Shown here piece after piece: positions 35,141 to 43,228 of a stretch of DNA of 64,000 nt; the first letter of the stretch is position 1, and the number at the start of each line of letters is the position of its first letter. Under the pieces are notes generated by a model. It saw only the letters and a list, made by a program, of their open reading frames with translations, ran no database searches and had not been told where the DNA came from. Source of the DNA: Neorhizobium galegae (lineage in GTDB: Bacteria; Pseudomonadota; Alphaproteobacteria; Rhizobiales; Rhizobiaceae); the NCBI RefSeq assembly GCF_017877055.1, contig NZ_JAGIPG010000001.1, positions 1,364,001 through 1,428,000 of the forward strand. The letters run 5' to 3'. The position numbers and the translations under genes are program-made.

Positions 35141-35494
35141 TCAGGCCGTGAGCGCAAGGTTTTTGACGAGACCCAGAAGATCGGCGCCGTTGAACGGCTT
35201 GGCGAGGCTCAGGATCGGGCCGAGCGCGCCTTCGATGGGGGGAGACATGCCGTCGGTGAGCAGGATCACTGCCTGGCTCGACTGGAGCAGGCGCTGCAGG
35301 ATATCGCTCGAGGAGCGCAGGACCTGGTCGTCGATGATCATGCAAAGCGTCGGACCGAGGATGACGGTGTTCTTGCGCCAGGATTCATGGGCCTCGACGC
35401 GGTAGCCCTCCACCTCGAGTGCGAATGTCAACGACTGCCTGAGACCGAGATCGGGCGCGATGACGACTATGTTTCTCGCTTGTGATAACACCAA
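35141..35494 (-). CDS. Single-domain receiver protein, FixT-like candidate
   Basis: This 117-aa protein is a response-regulator receiver fold with no output domain. The expected phosphoacceptor is Asp55 or Asp56 (MIIDDQVL), with Thr80 (ILLTDG) and Lys99 (LAKPF) in place; the first acidic patch is weak (APDLG, Asp15 only). Its gene lies between fixJ and fixK on the same strand. In S. meliloti and Caulobacter, FixT is a small receiver-like protein that inhibits the FixL kinase as negative feedback. Size and position fit that role. Caulobacter FixT binds an iron-sulfur cluster through four cysteines; this protein has only Cys51, so that feature would be missing. A near-match to a FixK box lies upstream. 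Confidence 0.75.
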   Translation of the reverse strand: MVLSQARNIVVIAPDLGLRQSLTFALEVEGYRVEAHESWRKNTVILGPTLCMIIDDQVLRSSSDILQRLLQSSQAVILLTDGMSPPIEGALGPILSLAKPFNGADLLGLVKNLALTA

Positions 35495-35567
35495 ACTTCC
35501 CGCGCGGGTGGGGCAGCCGGAGAGCCGCTCAAGTCAGACATCTAGAGCCTGCGTCGGGGGCAGCGCT

Positions 35568-35581
35568 TTGCGATAGATCAA
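35568..35581. promoter_or_regulatory. Near-match to a FixK/FNR box upstream of the receiver gene
   Basis: TTGCGATAGATCAA keeps eight of the ten fixed bases of TTGAT-N4-ATCAA with the right spacing. It is 74 bases before the FixT-like start, so FixK could activate that gene. One half-site is imperfect. Confidence 0.4.
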
Positions 35582-35606
35582 GAAATTCCAATAAATTTTC
35601 CCGCCT

Positions 35607-36227
35607 TCAATTGGGACCGAAACCGGCGGCTATCGCCATGCGAACGAGTTGCGGCAGGCTTTTCGCCTTCATCTTGGCCATGACGTTGGCGCGATGCACC
35701 TCGACGGTGCGAGGGCTGATGTCGAGATCGTAGGCGATCGACTTGTTCGGCAGACCGGCAACCACGGCCGCCAGCACCTGCCTCTCCCGCTCGCTCAGGC
35801 TTTCAAGCCGCGTCTCGACCTCGGCCAGGTCCTCCGTGTCGATCATTTTGTCCGACAGCAGCTGGGCAGCCCGCTGGATGGCTTCGATGATGACGGTGTC
35901 GCCGAACGGTTTTTCGATGAAGTCGATGGCGCCTGCCTTCATCGCCTCCACCGCCATCGGCACGTCGCCGTGGCCGGTGATGACGATCGAGGGAATACCA
36001 GTCCGGCTGGTGGTCAGCTTGCGGATCAGTTCGACGCCGGTCATGTCCGGCATCCTGAGGTCGGTGACCAGGACGCCGTTTCGCACGCTCGGCGCGAACT
36101 GCAGGAAGGACGAGGCGGTTTCGTGCATGCGCACGGCAAAGCCGTTCATGGTCAGCATGAAGGCAAGGGACTTTCTGACCGGCTCCTCGTCGTCGACGAT
36201 ATGGATCGTATAGTCACCCGTCTGCAT
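35607..36227 (-). CDS. fixJ: Response regulator FixJ
   Basis: This 206-aa regulator has a receiver domain (about residues 7-120) with the phosphoacceptor Asp56 in VLVTDLRMP, acidic [22 protein letters not shown] and Lys in FIEKPF, then a LuxR-type helix-turn-helix (about 140-204: [38 protein letters not shown]). These blocks are nearly identical to S. meliloti FixJ as I recall it, with a two-residue offset at Asp54. Phosphorylated by FixL at low oxygen, it activates fixK. The ATG at 36227 lies inside the end of fixL, so translation is coupled; the upstream frame extension is not used. Confidence 0.95.
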   Translation of the reverse strand: MQTGDYTIHIVDDEEPVRKSLAFMLTMNGFAVRMHETASSFLQFAPSVRNGVLVTDLRMPDMTGVELIRKLTTSRTGIPSIVITGHGDVPMAVEAMKAGAIDFIEKPFGDTVIIEAIQRAAQLLSDKMIDTEDLAEVETRLESLSERERQVLAAVVAGLPNKSIAYDLDISPRTVEVHRANVMAKMKAKSLPQLVRMAIAAGFGPN

Positions 36228-37731
36228 TTTCGCGTTCCTCCTTGTCGATCGGGAGTGTGAAACGGAACGTCGCTCCTCCGGCCGCATTGCGCGTCACCGT
36301 CATCTCGCCGCCGTGCGCTTCGACGATGCGCTTGGAAATCGAAAGCCCGATCCCCATGCCGCCGGCCTTGGTGGTGACGAAGGGTTTGAAAAGCTGCTCG
36401 GCGATCTCTTCGGGGATGCCGGTACCGGTATCCTGGACGATCACCTGGATCATGTCTTCGTCTTCCTGCAGGGTACGGATGACCAGTTCCCGCCGCTGGC
36501 AGTCGCGCATCGCCTCGATGGCGTTGCGCATCAGGTTGGTGAGCACCTGCTGGACCTGGATGCGGTCGACGGTGACCATCTCCGGTCCCTGCGCGAATTC
36601 GAAAATCGCTCGGACACCTTTTTCGCGCGAACCGACCAGCGCCAAGGCACCGGCTTCTTCGACCAGGCGGCGGATGTTTTCCGGCGCCTTTTCCGTCTCG
36701 CCCTTGGTGACGAATTCCCGCAGGTGCTTGATGATCTGGCCTGCCCTGAGCGACTGATGCGCCGTTTCTTCCAGCGCCTCGCGCATGCGCACTGCGACGG
36801 CCTCGTCCATGTCGCGCAGAAGGCGTGCGCAGCCATGCACATAGTTGGCGATCGCCGAGAGCGGCTGGTTCAATTCGTGGGCGAGGGTGGACGCCATTTC
36901 ACCCATTTCATTGAGGCGGGCGAGCCGGGCGAGCTCTCCCTGGATCTCCTGCAGGCGTGCGGCTGATTCCTCGCGCTCGGTCAGGTCGCGCACGAAGCCG
37001 GTGAAGAAGGTTTCTCCGCCGGTATGGGTCTCGCCGACAGCAAGCTTCATCGGGAAGGTCGAGCCATCCTTGCGTCGCCCGACGACCACGCGGTCCATGC
37101 CGATGATCCGCTTCTCGCCGGTCCTCAGATACCTTTCCATATAACCGTCGTGTTCGCGGTGGTAAGGTTCCGGCATCAGCATGCGCAGGTTCTGGCCGAC
37201 GACCTCATCCTCGCTGTAGCCGAACTGGCGGATTGCGGCGGCGTTGAAGGAGACGATCGTCCCGTCCCTTGTGCTGACGATGCTGGCATCGAGAACGGTG
37301 TCGAGGACGGAGCGAAGATGGGCTTCGCGGGAATCAGCCTTCGCCTGGGCTTTTCCGATCGCCTTGCGGGCGGAGTGGAGGATTTCGCCGAGCAACGCGA
37401 TCACCACGCCGACGATGCCGATCATGGCCATTTCCGAAAAATGCGCCCCGCGCGGCGTCAATTCCTTGATGACGTAGGCTGCCAGGACGGAAAGGGCCAC
37501 TGCGAAAAGCGAGGCCCGCATGCCACCGATAAGGGCGGCAACCAGGATCGGCGGAATGAAGAACGTGAAAGGCGCCCTTTCGTCGAGGACACCATGCAGC
37601 GAAATGCGCAGCCCGAACGCGATCAGCACGGCGACGGTCGCAATGACATAGACCTCGGCGGATGAAAACCGACGGCTCAAGAAAGACTGAATATAGTCAT
37701 CCTTCTTATCGGCGAACGTTTTGGAAGCCAT
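36214..37731 (-). CDS. fixL: Oxygen-sensing histidine kinase FixL
   Basis: This 505-aa membrane kinase has about four membrane segments (residues 25-120), a heme PAS domain (about 135-255) and a histidine kinase core. The heme ligand is His194 in [11 protein letters not shown], the phosphorylation site His285 in [10 protein letters not shown], and the ATP lid reads [21 protein letters not shown]. Total length, His194 and His285 equal those of S. meliloti FixL as I recall it. Oxygen bound to the heme shuts off the kinase; at low oxygen it phosphorylates FixJ. The fixJ start overlaps its last 14 bases. Confidence 0.95.
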   Translation of the reverse strand: MASKTFADKKDDYIQSFLSRRFSSAEVYVIATVAVLIAFGLRISLHGVLDERAPFTFFIPPILVAALIGGMRASLFAVALSVLAAYVIKELTPRGAHFSEMAMIGIVGVVIALLGEILHSARKAIGKAQAKADSREAHLRSVLDTVLDASIVSTRDGTIVSFNAAAIRQFGYSEDEVVGQNLRMLMPEPYHREHDGYMERYLRTGEKRIIGMDRVVVGRRKDGSTFPMKLAVGETHTGGETFFTGFVRDLTEREESAARLQEIQGELARLARLNEMGEMASTLAHELNQPLSAIANYVHGCARLLRDMDEAVAVRMREALEETAHQSLRAGQIIKHLREFVTKGETEKAPENIRRLVEEAGALALVGSREKGVRAIFEFAQGPEMVTVDRIQVQQVLTNLMRNAIEAMRDCQRRELVIRTLQEDEDMIQVIVQDTGTGIPEEIAEQLFKPFVTTKAGGMGIGLSISKRIVEAHGGEMTVTRNAAGGATFRFTLPIDKEERENADG

Positions 37732-37973
37732 GATGCTTACCCGAAGCCGATCGTCTGCAGGAGGAACCCCATTCCTTTGTGCATCTGAAACCTGACTGCC
37801 TGTCCCTGAATTCGTTCTAGCATGAGCGCGGCTGCGGCGTCCAACGTCGGAACCGGTTGTAGCTTAAAAAGCATATACTTTTGCGCGTTTATTTATGCCG
37901 ACGTGCGGCGCGGTGCCGGCACGAATGAAGCGGCGACGATGCGCCGCTTGCGCGAACCCCAGGGGCCAAGGGT

Positions 37974-38954
37974 TCACTGTTGCGGGATATTGGCCACCTT
38001 GACATAACCGGCCCAGGCCGCGACCTCCTTCTTGAGATATTCCTGGCCTTCTTCCGGCGTCGAGACGAAGACGTCGCCGCCCTGGTCGGTCACGAACTTC
38101 CTGACGTCTTCCTGACCGAGGACTTGCCGGGTCCAGCCATTGATCTTGTCGACGATATCCTTCGGGGTCGCCGAGGGGACCATCATCGCGAACCAGCCGA
38201 CCTGGTCCATCGGATAACCGGCTTCCGTCATGGTCGGAACATCGGGAGCGCCCGGAATGCGCCTGGCGGAGCTGACGGCCAGCAGGCGGTAGCGGCCTTC
38301 GCGGAGCTGCGACAGAGAAAAAACCGGGTCCTGGGCGGCAAACGCCATGGCGCCGCTCATGATGTCGTTCATCGAATCGGCGCTGCTCTTGTAGGCGACT
38401 TCGACCGTTTCGAGACCGGCTTCCTGCTTGTAGATGGCGGCGAGCACCTTGCCGGATGTGTTGTTGATGGCGTAGCTGGCGTTCGAGCCTTCCTTCTTCA
38501 GGTATTCGGTCAGTTCCTTCATGGTCTTGATCGGGCTCGATACCGGAACGGCGATCATGTGCGGCTGCTTGTTGACCGTGGCTGCGACCTGCAGGTCCTT
38601 CACCACGTCGAAGGGCGGCGTCTTGAACATATGCATGTTGCCGGCAACGGCGCTGCCGGTGTGGAAGAAGATCGTATAGCCGTCCGGCTTGGAGCGCGTG
38701 ACATACTGGCCGGCAATATTGCCGCCGGCGCCGGGCTTGTTCTCGACGATGATGGTGGCGCCTGAAACCTTGGCGATCTTTTCGGCGAAAAAGCGGACGA
38801 TGACATCGGCACCGCTGCCTGCCGGGAACGCACAGATCATGCTGATGGTCTGGTTTGGATAATCGGCCTGCGCCGTGGCTGGCGAAAGACCGAAGGCGCT
38901 ACCCGCAACGGCGACCGATGCGGCAAGCATGAAACGACGGGTGACAGTCTGCAT
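37974..38954 (-). CDS. Bug/TctC-family tricarboxylate-type substrate-binding protein (orphan)
   Basis: This 326-aa periplasmic receptor has a twin-arginine-like signal (TRRFMLAASVAVAGSAFG, cut near ATAQA) and the Bug family pattern: YPNQTISMICAFPAGSGADVI, the glycine-rich ENKPGAGGNIAGQYVTRSKPDGY and PDVPTMTEAGYP. These proteins bind carboxylates. The ATG at 38954 follows GGGAGGAAA. The membrane partners TctA and TctB are not encoded nearby, a common situation for Bug proteins. It diverges from a UbiD-family decarboxylase gene, so an aromatic acid is a plausible ligand. Confidence 0.92.
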   Translation of the reverse strand: MQTVTRRFMLAASVAVAGSAFGLSPATAQADYPNQTISMICAFPAGSGADVIVRFFAEKIAKVSGATIIVENKPGAGGNIAGQYVTRSKPDGYTIFFHTGSAVAGNMHMFKTPPFDVVKDLQVAATVNKQPHMIAVPVSSPIKTMKELTEYLKKEGSNASYAINNTSGKVLAAIYKQEAGLETVEVAYKSSADSMNDIMSGAMAFAAQDPVFSLSQLREGRYRLLAVSSARRIPGAPDVPTMTEAGYPMDQVGWFAMMVPSATPKDIVDKINGWTRQVLGQEDVRKFVTDQGGDVFVSTPEEGQEYLKKEVAAWAGYVKVANIPQQ

Positions 38955-39046
38955 GAATTTCCTCCCATGGATGACCAGGTCTCGCAATGTACGCCGGTCG
39001 GCCACACCTCCCCGATGCGACCTCATGCGATAATGTATAATTATAT

Positions 39047-39059
39047 TTGATTTAATCAA
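39047..39059. promoter_or_regulatory. Palindrome TTGATTTAATCAA between the Bug and ubiD-family genes
   Basis: A perfect 13-bp palindrome lies 54 bases before the decarboxylase start, just after a TATAAT hexamer (39036-39041). It would suit a repressor operator. The spacer between TTGAT and ATCAA is three bases, not the four of a FixK box. Confidence 0.4.
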
Positions 39060-39112
39060 CTGTTCTGGATAGAAAACGTCCCACGCAGAAACGCGTTTTC
39101 GGGAGAGGAAGA

Positions 39113-40654
39113 ATGACCGCCAATACGACAACTCAATCCGCCGCCGCGCTTGATCTCGATCGCTTCCGGTTGAAGAATTTCGTCGAGAGCCTGAGCGCCG
39201 ACGAACTGGAGATCCGCGAGGACAAGGTTGATCTGGCCGATGTCGCGGCCATCCTGCAGAACAACCCGAAGGCCGTCTGGTTCAAGAATGCCGGTCCGGA
39301 AGGCCAGCAGCTGATCGGCAACGTGGTCGGCAGCCGTTCCCGTCTTGCAAAGGCTTTCGGCGTGCCCGCGGCCGATGTTGCGCGCGAGATGCGCCGCCGT
39401 CTGTCGCTGAAGCCGGAACTGGTGAAACTTTCCAGGGACGAGGCCCCCGCGCAACAGGTGGTGCTGACCGGCGCCGACGCCGATCTTCTCAAGCTGCCGG
39501 TGCACGTACAGCACGCGCTCGACGGCGCTCCCTATATTTCCGCAACGATCGACTACACGATCGATCCGAAGGACGGACGCTACAATTGCGGCATGCGCCG
39601 CTTGATGCTGCGCGGTCCGCAGGAAGCCGGCGTCGACCTGATCGCGCCGAGCGACCTGCGCGTCATGTACATGGCCGCGTCCGAGCGTGGCGAGCGACTG
39701 AACGTCGCCTACGTGGTCGGCTGCCACCCGATCGACATGGTTTCGGCGACCATGAAGGAGCCGGTCGACGAGCTGGAGCTGATTTCCTCGCTGCGCGCCG
39801 CGCCGCTGCCGGTCGTCAAGTGCGTGACGAACGACATCATGGTTCCGGCCGATGCGGAAATGGTCATCGAGGGCTATTTCGACGAACGCGGTTATGTGGA
39901 GAAGGAAGGGCCTTACGGCGAATATCTCGGCTATTACGGCGTCGTGAAGACCAATCCGGTCTTCCATGTCACCGCCATCACCCACCGCAAGGACGCACTC
40001 TTCCAGACCGCGACGATCAGCGGCAATCGCATGGACTTCACCGATACGTCCAATCTCGAGGCGCTGCGCATGGAGATGAACGTCTGGAAGACGCTCGGCG
40101 ACGTCGTGCGCCAGCCGGTCGCCGTTTACGCGCCGGTTGCCGCCGGCGGTTCGATGAGCATGCGCTTCTCCATCCGCCAGACCTATCCGGGCGAGGCCCG
40201 TTCGGCGCTCTATGCGGTTCTCGGCGCCGTCGGTGTCAAGAACGTCTTCGTAGTCGATCCGGATATCGACATCTTCGACGACAGCCAGATGGAATGGGCG
40301 TTCGGTACCCGCTTCCAGGCGGACCGGGATCTGGTCATCGCGACCGGCGTTCGGCTGTCGCCGCTCGATCCGTCGCTTCACGGCGCCCGGTCCGGCGCCA
40401 AGGCCGGCTACGACCTGACCTGGCCGATGCAGCATGCTCAGAACTGGGAGCTCGTCACGCCGCAGGCTCCGACCTATCCCGGTGCGCGCTTCCCATCGCT
40501 CGAAGCGGCATTGAGGGATGGCGCCAAACATTTCGAGGAGTTGATGGCCGCCGTCGGCAGCCGCGATGGCCGCGAGGTCGTGCGCGAACTCGACACCTTC
40601 CGCTCCAAGGGGCTGGAGCGTGACGAGCGCGGCCGTTACTATCTTCCCCGATAG
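39113..40654 (+). CDS. UbiD-family prenylated-FMN decarboxylase
   Basis: This 513-aa enzyme belongs to the UbiD family, which uses prenylated FMN to (de)carboxylate aromatic or conjugated acids. The family blocks are visible: HVQHALDGAPYIS, the region around NCGMRRLMLRG, VVGCHPIDM and EGYFDERGYVEKEGPYGEYLGYYG, which holds the catalytic acidic residues. Length is close to UbiD. No ubiX-type prenyltransferase gene is in the window, so the cofactor must be made elsewhere. It is divergent from an orphan Bug receptor and ends in a hairpin terminator, so it is its own transcript. It is likely catabolic rather than for ubiquinone, but the substrate is unknown. Confidence 0.9.
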   Translation: MTANTTTQSAAALDLDRFRLKNFVESLSADELEIREDKVDLADVAAILQNNPKAVWFKNAGPEGQQLIGNVVGSRSRLAKAFGVPAADVAREMRRRLSLKPELVKLSRDEAPAQQVVLTGADADLLKLPVHVQHALDGAPYISATIDYTIDPKDGRYNCGMRRLMLRGPQEAGVDLIAPSDLRVMYMAASERGERLNVAYVVGCHPIDMVSATMKEPVDELELISSLRAAPLPVVKCVTNDIMVPADAEMVIEGYFDERGYVEKEGPYGEYLGYYGVVKTNPVFHVTAITHRKDALFQTATISGNRMDFTDTSNLEALRMEMNVWKTLGDVVRQPVAVYAPVAAGGSMSMRFSIRQTYPGEARSALYAVLGAVGVKNVFVVDPDIDIFDDSQMEWAFGTRFQADRDLVIATGVRLSPLDPSLHGARSGAKAGYDLTWPMQHAQNWELVTPQAPTYPGARFPSLEAALRDGAKHFEELMAAVGSRDGREVVRELDTFRSKGLERDERGRYYLPR

Positions 40655-40692
40655 GATGATCCAATTCGGGACATTGTGCCTTGCCGAAGCAG

Positions 40693-40721
40693 CCTTCCGG
40701 GGGCAATTCCGGGAGGTTTTT
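40693..40721 (+). terminator. Rho-independent terminator after the UbiD-family gene
   Basis: CCTTCCGG and CCGGGAGG form an eight-pair stem with one wobble, followed by five T. Confidence 0.75.
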
Positions 40722-40870
40722 CATTTTAAGTCGAAAAAGCTCTCTTCCATCCCGCTAAACGGGTGTTCCCCTTGCCAAACACCATTCATTTCTTGGGGGC
40801 GCCTCGTTATGCTTTCTCTAATGGATGGATTTCTATGGTAGCGGCACTACCGCCCTCCTCTGGAGCAGAG

Positions 40871-43054
40871 ATGTCTTACGCCGACAGCATCGATATTGCG
40901 GAGCGCAGACGGCTTGACGCTCTGGCGAATTACCGCATCGCCGGCTCCGGGCCGGAAAATCGCTTCGATCGTATCTGCCGTTTTGCCTCCGAGCTTTTTT
41001 CCACGCGCATGGCTTTCGTGACGCTGATCGAAGAGGATCGGCAATGGTTCAAAGCCTGTTCTGGTCTCGATATCGAAGAGACCCACCGATCCGAATCCTT
41101 TTGTGACCACACGATCCGTACGGACGATGTTCTCGTGGTGTCCGACGCGCGCCTGGACGCTCGGTTCTCAAGCCTGCCGATCGTCACCGGCGAGCCATTC
41201 ATCCGGTTTTATGCCGGCGCGCCGCTGATGTCGCCGGACGGTTTCCGGCTCGGAGCGCTGTGCATCGCCGACACGCAGGTGCGGGATAGTTTTTCCGAGC
41301 GGGAAAGGCGGGCGCTCGCGGGCCTTGCCGCCATGGTCATGGAGCATATGGAACTACGTCGCGAGGGTATACCGCAGGCGACGGCTGCCAACTTTGCGGA
41401 TGCCACCGACCTTTCGCTGATTACCGTTGATCCCTCCGGCCGGGTCGAGTTCGTCAACCAGGCGGCGCTCGATATGTTCGGTTTCAGCCGGGAGGAGATG
41501 ATCGGCGGCTCGCTCGACCTGATCGTGCCCGAACGCTTCCGCGCCGCTCACAATGCCGGTTTCGCGCGGGTGGCCGCGGGTGGCAGTTCCAAGCTCAAGG
41601 GCAAGACCGTCGAGATTTCGGCATGCCGCAAGGATGGCACGGAGTTTCCGGTCGAGATGGCGCTTTCGATCTGGCACGATCAGCGTGGCATCGGCGTGGG
41701 CACGATCATCAAGGACATATCCGAACGCCGCGATCGGGACGTTCGGCTCCTGAGGCTGGCAAGCCAGGATACGCTCACCGGCTTGTGCAATCGGCACCGT
41801 TTCGAAGACCTTCTGCGGGAGGAGCTGGCACGTAAACAACCGCTCGCCGTGCTGCTCTTCGACCTCGACGGATTCAAGGATGTCAACGATCGCCTGGGGC
41901 ACGGCGTCGGCGATTCCCTGCTGCAGGCGATCGGTGTCAGATTGCCGGCCGTTCTCGACCGTAACGTCACGGTCTCCCGGTTCGGCGGCGACGAGTTTGC
42001 CATTCTCATTCCCGGAACCGGGGATCCCCTCGTCGCGCAGAAAACCGCAAATGCGGTCATCGAGGCTTTCAAGATACCGTTCGCGGTTGCCGGGCACACG
42101 TTCCGTGTCGGGGCGAGCGTCGGCTTTTCGCTTGCGCCGAACCATGGTTCCGATTCCGAGGAGCTCATCGCCAGTGCCGACTTCGCACTCTACCGTGCCA
42201 AGCAGGCCGGCGGTCGCGTCGTGCGCATGTTCGAACAGTCGATGCGCAGCGAGACCCTGGCAAGGCGAATGCTGCGGGACGAATTGCTGCGGGCGCTGAA
42301 CAAGCGCGAGTTGGTGCTGCACTACCAGCCGCAGGTGACGCTCGACACCGGCGAAGTATTCGGCGTCGAGGCACTCATCCGCTGGCAGCATCCGGAGCGC
42401 GGGCTCCTGTCGCCGGCCGCTTTTCTCCCGGCCCTGGAGCAGAGTTCGATCGCGCTCGACGTGGGCTTCTGGGTGCTGGACGAGGCGGGTCGTCAGATGG
42501 CCGCCTGGAATGCGGCCGGCTATCCGCCGATCAAGATGGGCATCAACCTGTTTCCCGCACAGGTCCGGGCCGGCGATCTGGCGCGCAGCGTCGCCGACCT
42601 GATCGCCCGCTACGGGCTCGATCCGCAACTCCTGGAGATCGAGATCACCGAAACGGTGACGCTCAACGACGACGACCAGTCGCTCGAATCGATCCAGGCG
42701 CTGCGTGAACTCGGCGTCGGCATCGCCTTCGATGATTTCGGTACGGGCTACGCCTCGCTCGGTTCGCTGCAGCGCTATCCGCTGACGACGCTCAAGATCG
42801 ACATGGGGTTCGTGCGCGATCTCCTGACCAAGCCGCGCGACGCGGCCATTACCCGGGCTCTGATCACGCTCAGCAGGGAGCTGGGGTTGAAGACGATTGC
42901 CGAAGGCATCGAGACCGAGGAGCAGGAGGCGGCGCTTCGCCTGATGGGCTGCGAGGCGGGGCAGGGCTATCGTTACGGCAAGGCGATGCCGGCCGACGAG
43001 GTCGCCCGGCTTTTCGTACAGCCGATCGAAACGCGGCTTATCCGAGCCAAGTAA
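40871..43054 (+). CDS. GAF-PAS-GGDEF-EAL cyclic-di-GMP protein
   Basis: This 727-aa cytoplasmic protein has four modules: GAF (about residues 20-165), PAS (about 175-295), GGDEF (about 300-460) and EAL (about 475-720). The cyclase motif is intact (FGGDEF, GGDEF at 372-376) and the phosphodiesterase motif is intact (VEALIRW, EAL at 500-502, with DDFGTGYASL farther on). It may therefore both make and break cyclic-di-GMP. I chose the ATG at 40871 because GGAG stands five bases before it; ATGs at 40763 and 40835 are also in frame. No membrane segment is seen. The signal is unknown. Confidence 0.93.
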   Translation: MSYADSIDIAERRRLDALANYRIAGSGPENRFDRICRFASELFSTRMAFVTLIEEDRQWFKACSGLDIEETHRSESFCDHTIRTDDVLVVSDARLDARFSSLPIVTGEPFIRFYAGAPLMSPDGFRLGALCIADTQVRDSFSERERRALAGLAAMVMEHMELRREGIPQATAANFADATDLSLITVDPSGRVEFVNQAALDMFGFSREEMIGGSLDLIVPERFRAAHNAGFARVAAGGSSKLKGKTVEISACRKDGTEFPVEMALSIWHDQRGIGVGTIIKDISERRDRDVRLLRLASQDTLTGLCNRHRFEDLLREELARKQPLAVLLFDLDGFKDVNDRLGHGVGDSLLQAIGVRLPAVLDRNVTVSRFGGDEFAILIPGTGDPLVAQKTANAVIEAFKIPFAVAGHTFRVGASVGFSLAPNHGSDSEELIASADFALYRAKQAGGRVVRMFEQSMRSETLARRMLRDELLRALNKRELVLHYQPQVTLDTGEVFGVEALIRWQHPERGLLSPAAFLPALEQSSIALDVGFWVLDEAGRQMAAWNAAGYPPIKMGINLFPAQVRAGDLARSVADLIARYGLDPQLLEIEITETVTLNDDDQSLESIQALRELGVGIAFDDFGTGYASLGSLQRYPLTTLKIDMGFVRDLLTKPRDAAITRALITLSRELGLKTIAEGIETEEQEAALRLMGCEAGQGYRYGKAMPADEVARLFVQPIETRLIRAK

Positions 43055-43228
43055 TTCGGCTTGGTGCCACACGAGGCGGTGCCGGAACCGGAAGCAAAAT
43101 CGGGGTGTTAGATATCTTTTAGCGTATTGCGATAATCCCGTGGGAGATTTCCGGAACCCTCCCGATTTCAATTGTCAACAATCGCGGAAACCCTATAACC
43201 TGTGATGCATTGGCATCAAGGACGGCGC

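Noticed and set aside
39047..39059. TTGATTTAATCAA as a FixK box
   Set aside because: The half-sites fit, but the spacer is three bases instead of four; I list it only as an unassigned palindrome.
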